NCBI GenBank assembly: GCA_037146835.1 | Contig: JBAWWI010000004.1 | Span: forward strand, 1-49,599 | Direction of reading: 5' to 3' | Length of the DNA: 49,599 nucleotides | From: IMCC26256 sp037146835 | GTDB taxonomy: Bacteria > Actinomycetota > Acidimicrobiia > IMCC26256 | In this document: positions 38,768-47,049 of the stretch, piece after piece | Position numbering within the stretch: position 1 is the stretch's first letter | Layout: every line of letters starts with the position of its first letter | Translations under genes and position numbers: made by a program | Notes under the pieces: generated by a model | What the model was told of the DNA's origin: nothing | The model's input: only the letters and a program-made list of their open reading frames with translations | Databases searched by the model: none

Positions 38768-41407
38768 GTGGCGCCACGTAACTCAGATGAACTCAGAAGC
38801 ACTTTCCTAAATTTCTTTGCCGAGCGCGGGCACACAATTGTGCCATCGGCGAGTCTGATTCCGCACGACTCGAGCCTCCTCTTCACCGTTGCTGGGATGG
38901 TGCCATTCAAGCCGTACTTCGTCGGAGAGGAACCAGCGCCATACCCGCGTGCTACCTCGGTGCAGAAGTGTGTGCGAGCGGGCGGCAAGCACAACGACCT
39001 CGATGATATTGGGCGCACGAATCGTCACTTTTCGTTCTTCGAGATGCTCGGCAACTTCTCCTTCGGTGATTACTTCAAAGCAGAGGCAATTCCATTTGCA
39101 TGGGAGTTATACACACAGGGGCTAGACCTTGATCCAAATCGACTCTGGGTAACCGTGCATGAAACAGATGATGAGGCTGCTGCAATTTGGCGCGATGTCA
39201 TCGGTGTGCCTGCGGAGCGTATTCAGCGCATGGGCGAGGACAACTTCTGGCGTATGGCAGATACCGGCCCATGCGGTCCGTGTACCGAGATCTTCTGGGA
39301 CCTCGGGCCGGAGTTCGGTGCAGATGGTGGCCCAAAGTTTGGAAGCGAGGATCGGTTCGTTGAGGTATGGAACCTTGTTTTCATGCAGTTCGACGCTCGC
39401 CCTGACGGGTCTTTGGTTCCGCTACCAAAGCCAAGCGTCGATACCGGTGCAGGGCTAGAGCGCAACCTTGCGGTACTGCAGGGTGTCCCTACGGTCTGGG
39501 ATATCGATTTCTTCCGCGAAATAATCGCGCAGGCCGAGCGCACCACTGGTGTTGCATACGGATCCGGTGGCGAGCCCGATGTTTCGCTGCGTATTCTCGC
39601 TGAGCATGGGCGTGCGATGACGTTCTTGGTCTCCGACGGAGTCGTTCCTTCGAACGTCGAACGCGGTTATGTGCTTCGCCGAATTATTCGCAGGGCCGTG
39701 CGCCATGCGTACCGCCTAGGTGCACGCAATTTGGTAACACCATCAATGGTAGAGGCGACTATCGGTGCGATGGGCTCCGCGTACCCAGATCTGGTTAAGA
39801 ACCGGGATCTAGTTCTTGGAATTGTTGGGCGAGAAGAAGAACGCTTCTTGCGAACTCTTGCTCGCGGTGTCGAACTGCTTGATGATGTGCTCGCTGAGGG
39901 CGATGTAACTGGAGAAAAAGCTTTCTTTCTCCACGACACTCTTGGTTTCCCGATCGACTTGAGTCGCGAGATAGCCGGAGAGCGCGGCAGAGGCATAGAT
40001 GTCGGCGGGTTCGAGTCCCTTATGGGGGAGCAGCGCACGCGAGCTAGAGACGCGCTCAAAGCCGCAGGCGGATCTGGTGGAGCACCTGTTGAGTTGTACA
40101 GAGAGATACTCGATGATCACGGACCTACCGAGTTCACGGGGCGCGTTGAGTACTCAACCGAGGGGTCCCGTGTCTTGGCGATCCTCTCTGGTGGTGAGCG
40201 ACTCGCTCGAGCTGGGTCTGGCGAAGAAGTAGATGTATTCCTAGATCGAACCCCTTTCTATGCTGAGTCCGGTGGTCAGGTTGGCGACACTGGCTCTATC
40301 GAGAGTGCTACAGGCCTACGTATGAAGGTGCTGGATACCACCTATGCCATCCCCGGAACCCTCTCGATTCACCGTGTTCGTATTGAGTCGGGCGAGGCAG
40401 TCGATGGTGTTGAGGTAACCGCGACAATCGATGGCGATCGGCGCGATGACATTCGACGAAATCACACGGCGACTCACATCCTGCACTGGGCTCTAAGAGA
40501 GGTCCTTGGAGACCACATCAAGCAGGCCGGATCACATGTTGCTCCGGAGCGACTGCGCTTCGACTTCAGTCATTTTGAGGGAGTTACTCAGGCAGAGATC
40601 GATCGCATCGAGTCCCTTGCTAACGCCGAGGTCATAAGCGACGCCCCTGTGCGGAACTATGAGACATCTAAGGCCCATGCGGAGAGCATCGGCGCAGTTG
40701 CATTCTTCGGAGACAAGTATGGCGACGTAGTGCGGGTGCTTGAGGCAGGCCCTCAATCAATCGAACTCTGCGGCGGAACACATGTTCATGCGCTTGGCTT
40801 CATCGGCCCGATCAAGATTTTGAGTGAAGGTTCTGTCGGCGCAAATATGCGACGGATTGAGGCAGTTACTGGCTCACATGCGCTAGAGAAGATTCGTGAG
40901 GATGAGAAGCGAATGAGATCTATTGCTTCTTCAATGAACACGACCCAACTCGAGGTCCCAGAGAAGATCGAGCGACTTATGGCCCAGGTAAAATCGCTGG
41001 GCGATGAGGTTGCAGGGCTACGCGCTAAGCAAGCTGCTGCGCAGGCTGGCGAGTTGGCTGCGAACGCTGAGGGAGGGATTGTTGTAGTTCGGCGTGACGG
41101 CTTTACTCCCGACGATCTGCGATTGCTCGCCGCTGCTGTGCGTGACGCTCTCCCCTCCGGAATTGCGGCAGTAATTGGCCTCAACCCTGATGGGGATAAG
41201 GCTGGCCTAGCTGTAGCCGTTACAAAGGACCTAGTCGCGAGCGGTGCATCGGCGGCAACAATTGCTCAAGGGGCGGCGAAACTTCTTGGTGGCGGTACCG
41301 CTAAGAGCGCTGACCTCGTAGTCGGTGGTGGCCCGAAAATCGCAGCGATAGACGAGGCCTTCAACCTCGTCTTTGCTGCTGCTACTGAGGCAGTGACCGG
41401 AGGGTGA
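38768..41407 (+). CDS. alaS: Alanyl-tRNA synthetase
   Basis: The 879-residue enzyme charges tRNA(Ala). The N-terminal class II core begins with ELRSTFLNFFAERGHTIVPS and has RATSVQKCVRAGGKHNDL, and FFEMLGNFSFGDYF. The editing domain has the zinc motif HTATHILHWALRE and the Cys/His pair CGGTHV. The C-terminal C-Ala domain (about 760-879) ends with a Gly-rich DLVVGGGPKIAAIDEAF. GTG 38768 matches the family start. Its stop overlaps the ruvX start by 4 bases. Confidence 0.96.
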   Translation: MAPRNSDELRSTFLNFFAERGHTIVPSASLIPHDSSLLFTVAGMVPFKPYFVGEEPAPYPRATSVQKCVRAGGKHNDLDDIGRTNRHFSFFEMLGNFSFGDYFKAEAIPFAWELYTQGLDLDPNRLWVTVHETDDEAAAIWRDVIGVPAERIQRMGEDNFWRMADTGPCGPCTEIFWDLGPEFGADGGPKFGSEDRFVEVWNLVFMQFDARPDGSLVPLPKPSVDTGAGLERNLAVLQGVPTVWDIDFFREIIAQAERTTGVAYGSGGEPDVSLRILAEHGRAMTFLVSDGVVPSNVERGYVLRRIIRRAVRHAYRLGARNLVTPSMVEATIGAMGSAYPDLVKNRDLVLGIVGREEERFLRTLARGVELLDDVLAEGDVTGEKAFFLHDTLGFPIDLSREIAGERGRGIDVGGFESLMGEQRTRARDALKAAGGSGGAPVELYREILDDHGPTEFTGRVEYSTEGSRVLAILSGGERLARAGSGEEVDVFLDRTPFYAESGGQVGDTGSIESATGLRMKVLDTTYAIPGTLSIHRVRIESGEAVDGVEVTATIDGDRRDDIRRNHTATHILHWALREVLGDHIKQAGSHVAPERLRFDFSHFEGVTQAEIDRIESLANAEVISDAPVRNYETSKAHAESIGAVAFFGDKYGDVVRVLEAGPQSIELCGGTHVHALGFIGPIKILSEGSVGANMRRIEAVTGSHALEKIREDEKRMRSIASSMNTTQLEVPEKIERLMAQVKSLGDEVAGLRAKQAAAQAGELAANAEGGIVVVRRDGFTPDDLRLLAAAVRDALPSGIAAVIGLNPDGDKAGLAVAVTKDLVASGASAATIAQGAAKLLGGGTAKSADLVVGGGPKIAAIDEAFNLVFAAATEAVTGG

Positions 41408-41823
41408 CTCGAGCGCTTGGTGTAGATCTCGGAGAGAAGCGCATCGGAATTGCTCTCTCTGACCCAACCCGCACGATCGCTAGCCCTCACTCCGTAATAA
41501 AGCGATCCGGCAACGCTGATGTAGACCGACGGGCGGTGCTCAACATCGCACGCGAGGAGGGAGTCACCCAACTCGTCGTTGGGCTCCCCCTAACACTCAC
41601 GGGTGCCCGCAGAGCAGCTGCTCGCGCTGCGCTCGCAGAGATAGAGGCCCTGAAGGCACTTGCTCCAGATCTAATGATTGAGGCCTTTGATGAACGGCTC
41701 ACTACAGCGATTGCCCAGCGGTCCCTCTTGGAGGGGGATGTGCGGCGCAAGGATCGCAAGCAGGTAATCGACAAGGTCGCAGCCGCAGTCATGCTGCAGT
41801 CTTGGCTTGATGGACAGATATGA
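41404..41823 (+). CDS. ruvX: Holliday junction resolvase-like RuvX (YqgF)
   Basis: The 139-residue RNase H-fold protein has LGVDLGEKRIGIALSD (first Asp), VVGLPLTLTG, DERLTTAIAQ (Glu/Asp) and DKVAAAVMLQSWLD (last Asp). The family is variously described as a resolvase-like nuclease and as an enzyme maturing the 5' end of 16S rRNA. The GTG start overlaps alaS and the stop overlaps mltG by 4 bases each, keeping the actinobacterial order alaS-ruvX-mltG-aroE. Confidence 0.93.
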   Translation: MTRALGVDLGEKRIGIALSDPTRTIASPHSVIKRSGNADVDRRAVLNIAREEGVTQLVVGLPLTLTGARRAAARAALAEIEALKALAPDLMIEAFDERLTTAIAQRSLLEGDVRRKDRKQVIDKVAAAVMLQSWLDGQI

Positions 41824-42959
41824 ACGACTCGGGTATTGATTCCCCAACGGATGGGAACGAGAGTTCCGGTGCGCGCGGCGTCTATGGAGACGTTCAGCGA
41901 GACGTTGAAGGAGAAGTTGCAGTAGCTGGCGGGGGAGCGAAAAAGGGGCGGAAGAAGACGCTCGTTGCATTCGCGATACTTCTGGCAGCGCTTCTGGTAT
42001 TCGCGTTGCTCTGTGTGTCAATGCTCGGTCTGACAGCAGGCTCAGGATCTGCCAACAAAAGAGTTGTGGTCAACGTTAAGAGCGGTTCCTCTGTCTCCGA
42101 GATCGGATCGCAGCTAACGAGAGCAAATGTTGTGCCGAATGCCCTCGCATTCAGGATCTATTCTCGGATCACTTCGGCAGGGCCGTTCCAAGCAGGCAAG
42201 TACGAGCTAAATGAATCGCAGTCCGTTCCCTCGGCGATCAAAGCGCTGTCACGCGGACCCAAGATTAGTTACAGAATTCTTGCGCTTCCGCCTGGTCTCA
42301 CAATCGCAGAGATTGCGCAGCGAGTCGGGTCGCTCCGCTCAATGTCGAGCGCAAAATTCCTGGAGGTAGTTGCTTCTGGGAGTATCCGCTCGAAGTATCA
42401 ACCAGAGGGCATTGCTTCATTAGAGGGCCTAACTTGGCCGGATACCTATTACATCTCCGAGCAGGAGGATGAGGCGGCTGTCCTCAAGCGAATAGTCGAT
42501 CGCTTTGACTCTGAGATTTTGCGCATGAAGATAGGTGAGCAGGCCAGCGCACAAGGGAAGAGCGTCTACGAGGTAACCACGCTCGCATCACTGATTCAAG
42601 GTGAGTCGCGCCTTGACGAAGACCGACCACTTATCTCTGGGGTAATAGCGAATCGCATGCGCTTAGGGATGCTCCTCCAAATTGATGCGACGCTTCTCTA
42701 CGCCCGCGGGGATCGTGGGCCACTAACGAGTGAGGATTTCGCTCGCCCGGGTCCGTATAACTCCTACAAATCACTAGGGCTCCCGCCGACTCCGATTATG
42801 ACGGTCACTGCACCCTCGTTAATTGCCGCGCTAACCCCCTCCAAAATCCCGTATCTTTACTACGTGCTCTACGAGAAGAACGGCAAACATAAATTTGCGA
42901 CAACCTATGAAGAGCACCTAGCCAACATCGCAGACGCACGACGTAGGGGAGTTCTATGA
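41820..42959 (+). CDS. mltG: Endolytic murein transglycosylase MltG
   Basis: MltG cuts nascent peptidoglycan strands in the membrane and helps set glycan length. The 379-residue protein has a cytoplasmic N-terminal segment (about 1-42), a transmembrane helix (about 45-70), a LysM-like region (NVKSGSSVSEIGSQLT), and the catalytic domain with GLTWPDTYYIS, TLASLIQGESRLD and LLQIDATLLYARG. The catalytic Glu is likely the one in QGES; the usual EKE pattern is altered just before it. It overlaps ruvX and aroE. Confidence 0.92.
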   Translation: MNDSGIDSPTDGNESSGARGVYGDVQRDVEGEVAVAGGGAKKGRKKTLVAFAILLAALLVFALLCVSMLGLTAGSGSANKRVVVNVKSGSSVSEIGSQLTRANVVPNALAFRIYSRITSAGPFQAGKYELNESQSVPSAIKALSRGPKISYRILALPPGLTIAEIAQRVGSLRSMSSAKFLEVVASGSIRSKYQPEGIASLEGLTWPDTYYISEQEDEAAVLKRIVDRFDSEILRMKIGEQASAQGKSVYEVTTLASLIQGESRLDEDRPLISGVIANRMRLGMLLQIDATLLYARGDRGPLTSEDFARPGPYNSYKSLGLPPTPIMTVTAPSLIAALTPSKIPYLYYVLYEKNGKHKFATTYEEHLANIADARRRGVL

Positions 42960-43786
42960 GTCGGCCACCGGTTAGCGGAGCAACTCGCCTTGCAGCGGTA
43001 ATAGGAGATCCAGTGCGGCACTCCCGCTCTCCACAGTTGCACAACGCTGCTTACGAGGAGCTAGGTCTCGACTGGGTTTACGTAGCTCTGCCCGTTGCTG
43101 CAGGGCATGGATTTGCGGCAGTTCGCTCCATGGTAGATCTCGGGATTTCAGGGCTCAATGTCACGATGCCGCATAAGGTCGATGCTGCAGATGCGTGCGA
43201 CGAACTGACCCCGGAGGCAGAGGCGCTGCGCTCCGTAAATACCGTGGTGCTGCGTGAGGATGGGACTCTGATTGGGGCTAGTACCGACGGTGAGGGCTTT
43301 ATGAGAAGCCTTGCTGATGAGGGAGTCAGCGTCGCGGGAAAGAGTGTGTTGATCATCGGAGCTGGGGGAGCGGGGCGAGCTGTGGCTCATGCTCTAGGAG
43401 TCGCTGGTGCGGTAGTAACTGTTGCTGCGCGCCGAATTGAGGCTGCACGTGAGTCAGCACTGCTAGCACCAGATGCACGCGCCATGCTCATGAGCGAGAT
43501 CGACTCCGTTGTAGGTGAGAGCGAGATAATCGTGAACGCGACGCCAATTGGTATGGCGGTCGAGCCCCCGCTCTTCAACACCGACCTGCTGACCCCTGCG
43601 CATTTAGTCTGCGATCTTGTCTACCAACCGGCGATGACTCCACTCCTCGAGGCAGCGGAGCAGAGGTCTGCATCGATTGTGGGAGGCATCGGAATGCTGC
43701 TTCATCAGGCAGCGGTCGCCTTCGAGATGCATACCGGTCATGCTGCTCCGATAGAGGCAATGCGCAGAGCAATAGCGATCCTTTAG
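42956..43786 (+). CDS. aroE: Shikimate dehydrogenase
   Basis: The 276-residue enzyme reduces 3-dehydroshikimate to shikimate with NADPH in aromatic amino-acid synthesis. It has GDPVRHSRSPQLHNAAYE, the catalytic Lys in NVTMPHKVDAAD, NTVV, the nucleotide loop GAGGAGRAVAHAL, NATPIGM and GIGMLLHQAAVAFE. It overlaps mltG by 4 bases and ends the long housekeeping run. An inverted repeat at 43823-43839 lies downstream. Confidence 0.95.
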   Translation: MSRPPVSGATRLAAVIGDPVRHSRSPQLHNAAYEELGLDWVYVALPVAAGHGFAAVRSMVDLGISGLNVTMPHKVDAADACDELTPEAEALRSVNTVVLREDGTLIGASTDGEGFMRSLADEGVSVAGKSVLIIGAGGAGRAVAHALGVAGAVVTVAARRIEAARESALLAPDARAMLMSEIDSVVGESEIIVNATPIGMAVEPPLFNTDLLTPAHLVCDLVYQPAMTPLLEAAEQRSASIVGGIGMLLHQAAVAFEMHTGHAAPIEAMRRAIAIL

Positions 43787-43822
43787 CTAGCGCCTGAGGG
43801 AACACCTGAGAGAGCGCCAGAG

Positions 43823-43839
43823 AGAACGCTGAGCGTTCT
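43823..43839. terminator. Inverted repeat after aroE, possible terminator
   Basis: AGAACGCT-G-AGCGTTCT is a perfect inverted repeat that can form a 6-base-pair stem (AGAACG/CGTTCT) with a CTGAG loop. It is followed by TGGTTCT, a poor T-run. It may stop aroE transcripts or be a protein-binding site. Confidence 0.35.
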
Positions 43840-43993
43840 TGGTTCTAACGGATGGTCCGCTCCCCGAAGCTGATCATGCGCGGGTGGAAGCTTGCGCTCG
43901 CGTGATGCTGGTGTTGTAAATGTGGCTCAAGTCATACCCTGTAACCTAAAGTTAGCCTCAAGTTCTCCACTCAATCTTCCGATGATTCCTGCG

Positions 43994-43999
43994 TATAGA
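43994..43999 (+). promoter_or_regulatory. Candidate -10 box of the DUF4388 gene
   Basis: TATAGA lies 6 bases before ATG 44006, with no ribosome site. It does not end in T, so it is weaker than the other candidates. A similar GATAGAAC precedes the pilT gene. Confidence 0.35.
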
Positions 44000-44005
44000 A
44001 CCATC

Positions 44006-45088
44006 ATGGACGAGAGGGATGACGTGGGACTTCAAGGCACGATCGAGACACTGCCAGCATCCGATGTACTCGGAGCGCTCTGCGCCCATGGCTCCACTGG
44101 AGTCTTAGAGATGCGTGGGGATACAGGTCGCTTGAGCCTGAGTCTTCTCGGAGGATTCCTTGTAGCAGGGGACATGGAGCGCTTGTTTGGCAGCCCCAAG
44201 GACCGCAGCGCTCTGACACTGCGCCTTGTTGATGTGCTCTGCTCGATGCTGCGAGTTGAGAGTGGTAGTTATGAATTTAGAGACGGGGCGATTGAGCGGC
44301 CTAGCGACGCCAGGATCGACCTCCACGATGTTCTCTCGCGAGCCGTTGCTGTAACAGAGTCATTAAGAGCACTTGGTTCCAGCGTCCCATCCCTCGATGC
44401 GATTCCGATATTGATTGAGAGCGACGAGGATGCTCCGATCACCTTGAACCGCTCCATGCTGAGGCTTGTTTCTCATGTTGATGAGATTATGAGCATCGCT
44501 CAAATTGCTGAATTAATAGGGCTAAGTGCCTATGAGGCCGCTGTCCCGATTGCGGAGTTGATCGACCTCGGGATTCTGGGTTCTTTCCTGCCTGATGCTC
44601 TTAGTGGAGAGCACGCAGCACCTCTAGGGACGCGTTCAGGGGTGCCATCAGCAAACTCCAGTTCCTCCATAGCGGAGGCGACCAGAGACTCTGTGGAGCT
44701 CGCCGCAAGCCTCGTCGAGGCGCACCGCTCTCCTTATTCAGATGCTGCTGAGCAAGCGTTGGCGGATCTTGCGGGTGGCGACGAATCGATAGAGCAGAGC
44801 TTTGATTCTGCTTTAAATAGTGATGAATCCGAGATGCCCCACGATATGGAGAACTCCATGTCTGGTGACGACCTCTTGGAGATGGATGTCTATGCCCCAG
44901 ACGAGCTCAATGCTCTGCTCAGCGAGGCGAGCGAGATGAGCGGTGCATGGGTGGCCGGTGATGGCGAAGAGGGCGATGGCGAAGATGGCGATGATGAGCT
45001 CTCAGGTGATCTTCAGCAGACCACCATCACTGCGGATCGCGGTGCACTTCTCAGACTTTTCTCTGGCCTACGCACCGATCACGGATAG
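44006..45088 (+). CDS. DUF4388-domain protein next to pilus genes
   Basis: The 360-residue protein begins with a DUF4388-type domain (about 8-125: GLQGTIETLPASDVLGAL and GVLEMRGDTGRLSLSLLGG). A second, winged-helix-like part (about 150-210, LRLVSHVDEIMSIAQIAELI) and a long acidic, Ser/Glu/Asp-rich low-complexity tail follow. DUF4388 proteins are found in regulatory and gliding/pilus systems. Its position directly before pilB suggests a regulatory link to the pilus machine; this is inference. ATG 44006 is chosen from the domain start; a longer frame from 43892 adds non-conserved residues. Confidence 0.75.
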   Translation: MDERDDVGLQGTIETLPASDVLGALCAHGSTGVLEMRGDTGRLSLSLLGGFLVAGDMERLFGSPKDRSALTLRLVDVLCSMLRVESGSYEFRDGAIERPSDARIDLHDVLSRAVAVTESLRALGSSVPSLDAIPILIESDEDAPITLNRSMLRLVSHVDEIMSIAQIAELIGLSAYEAAVPIAELIDLGILGSFLPDALSGEHAAPLGTRSGVPSANSSSSIAEATRDSVELAASLVEAHRSPYSDAAEQALADLAGGDESIEQSFDSALNSDESEMPHDMENSMSGDDLLEMDVYAPDELNALLSEASEMSGAWVAGDGEEGDGEDGDDELSGDLQQTTITADRGALLRLFSGLRTDHG

Positions 45089-45138
45089 TTTCAAAAATCC
45101 TTGTACTAGGCCCTACAGCCCCCGCCCCGCGGCGCCGA

Positions 45139-45144
45139 TAGGGT
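45139..45144 (+). promoter_or_regulatory. Candidate -10 box of pilB
   Basis: TAGGGTCAC at 45139-45147 is identical to the rarA and yajC sites. The expected transcript start is near 45151. The leader of about 39 bases carries GAGGGAGAGG (45175-45184), a strong ribosome site 5 bases before GTG 45190. Confidence 0.5.
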
Positions 45145-45189
45145 CACATCAGGGGACGCAGGGTCCGCTGCAATGAGGGAGAGGTAGTC

Positions 45190-46872
45190 GTGTCTGAAGG
45201 CACGCCATTGGGGTCACTCCTAGTCGAGACCGGCCTCATCACCAAAGATCAACTGGCCGAGGCTCTCGATACTCAAGTCTCGACTGGGCGCCCGATCGGT
45301 CGCGTCCTCATTGATCAAGGTCTGATCTCAGAGAGCGATCTTGTGCGCGCATTGGCCAGGCAAGTGGGGCTTGAGTTTGTCGACCTCACAGAACGCGTTA
45401 TCGATGCGACCGTCGCTTCCTTGATTCCAGAAGGCCTAGCCCGGCGCTATCAAGCACTCCCGATTTCCTGGGACGACGATGTGCTCGTCGTCGCAATGGC
45501 TGACCCATCGAATGTCCTTGCGGTAGATGACATACGTGCGCTTACTGGTGCCCAGGTTCGCTGTGTAGTTGCGACCTCGGCGCAGATTCGCGAGACCATC
45601 GATAGGTTCCATCGCCTCGATAGCGAGGTAGATGATCTTGCTTCGCAGGCAGCTGACGAGCTATCGGATAACGACGAACTCGCGAATGTAAGTGCAGTAG
45701 TTGAGGATGCACCGATCGTAAAGTTCGTGAATCTCCTAATTACGCAGGCTGTAGCCGACAGAGCCTCGGATATTCACGTTGAGCCTGCTGAGCGGGATCT
45801 GCGTATTCGTTTTCGAATCGATGGAGTGCTGCATGAGGTAATGCGCTCTCCAAAGGCAATTCAAGCTGGCGTTATCTCGAGGCTCAAGGTCATGAGCGAT
45901 ATCAATATCGCTGAGCGTCGAATTCCACAAGATGGTCGTATGTCGCTGACCGTTGGGGGCAAACCAATCGATCTTCGTGTCGCTACCCTTCCTACGGTGC
46001 ACGGCGAGAAGGTCGTCATGCGAATTCTCGACAAGAACCAAGCGCTTTTAAGCCTTCAGGATCAGGGATTCCTTCCGGACACGCTTGAGCGGTACGAGCG
46101 TTCGTTCCGTAAGCCTTATGGCACAGTATTGGTGACCGGCCCTACGGGATCAGGGAAATCCACAACCCTCTATGCGACCCTAAACGTCCTAAATGAGGTC
46201 CAGCGCAACATCATCACGATCGAGGACCCCGTCGAGTATCGACTCGCCGGAATTAACCAGATCCAGGTCAACCCTAAGGCTGGGCTCACATTCGCCTCAG
46301 CGCTTCGCTCGATTCTGCGAGCAGACCCAGATGTTCTACTCGTAGGTGAGATTCGAGACCGCGAGACTGCCATCATCGGTATTGAGGCTGCGCTTACTGG
46401 TCACCTTGTTCTCACAACCCTTCACACCAATGATGCCGCCTCAACACCGATGCGACTTCTCGAGATGGGTGTCGAGCCTTTCCTTGTGACTAGTGCTCTA
46501 GATGTGGTGCTTGCTCAAAGACTCGCTCGCCGCCTCTGTGATCGGTGTAAAGAGCCATACCAGCCAAGCGAGGAGGAGCTCCTAAGTGCTCGCTGGGCAA
46601 TGGAGACGATCGATATTGGCGACTGGCCAACTCTGCACCGTGCGGTGGGTTGCTCGGCCTGCGGACGTACTGGGTATCGCGGTCGTTTTGCTCTACACGA
46701 GGTGATGCCTATCTCCGAGGAGATTGAGCGCCTCATCATCGAGCGTCGCTCCGTCGAGGACCTTGCCAAAGTGGCGCAGATGGAGGGAATGATCCCGCTG
46801 CGTCAAGACGGGTTACGTAAAGCAGCGATGGGCATGACAAGTATCGAAGAGATCTTCCGAGTCGTCACCTGA
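45190..46872 (+). CDS. pilB: Type IV pilus assembly ATPase PilB (GspE/T2SSE family)
   Basis: PilB is the cytoplasmic motor for pilus extension. The 560-residue protein has an N-terminal MshEN domain (about 1-150: LGSLLVETGLITKDQLAEAL and LGLISESDL-type repeats), then the secretion ATPase with Walker A in GPTGSGKSTTLYATL, the Asp box IITIEDPVEY, Walker B in LLVGEIRD, and the His box LVLTTLHTNDA. A four-cysteine zinc site is formed by CDRCKEPY and GCSACGRTGY. GTG 45190 has a strong ribosome site. It is followed by pilT and pilC. Confidence 0.94.
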   Translation: MSEGTPLGSLLVETGLITKDQLAEALDTQVSTGRPIGRVLIDQGLISESDLVRALARQVGLEFVDLTERVIDATVASLIPEGLARRYQALPISWDDDVLVVAMADPSNVLAVDDIRALTGAQVRCVVATSAQIRETIDRFHRLDSEVDDLASQAADELSDNDELANVSAVVEDAPIVKFVNLLITQAVADRASDIHVEPAERDLRIRFRIDGVLHEVMRSPKAIQAGVISRLKVMSDINIAERRIPQDGRMSLTVGGKPIDLRVATLPTVHGEKVVMRILDKNQALLSLQDQGFLPDTLERYERSFRKPYGTVLVTGPTGSGKSTTLYATLNVLNEVQRNIITIEDPVEYRLAGINQIQVNPKAGLTFASALRSILRADPDVLLVGEIRDRETAIIGIEAALTGHLVLTTLHTNDAASTPMRLLEMGVEPFLVTSALDVVLAQRLARRLCDRCKEPYQPSEEELLSARWAMETIDIGDWPTLHRAVGCSACGRTGYRGRFALHEVMPISEEIERLIIERRSVEDLAKVAQMEGMIPLRQDGLRKAAMGMTSIEEIFRVVT

Positions 46873-46915
46873 TTTGTGCTTATAAGCCTTGAGCGACAGC
46901 TCTCAGGGTGGCGCC

Positions 46916-46934
46916 GGCTCAGCCTTTCTGAGCC
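46916..46934. terminator. Hairpin between pilB and pilT
   Basis: GGCTCAG-ccttt-CTGAGCC is a perfect 7-base-pair stem with a 5-base loop. It is followed by GTTTCTGG, with only a short T-run. It may end pilB transcripts or limit read-through into pilT. Confidence 0.4.
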
Positions 46935-47049
46935 GTTTCTGGACATCTGCTGAGCCTCTTCTGAGTCTTCTAAGAAATGAGGGCAGGAAGGCCTACAGGT
47001 GCCCCACTTCTGCGCCGATAGAACGCCCATGAGCCTGGGAGGCCAAGAG

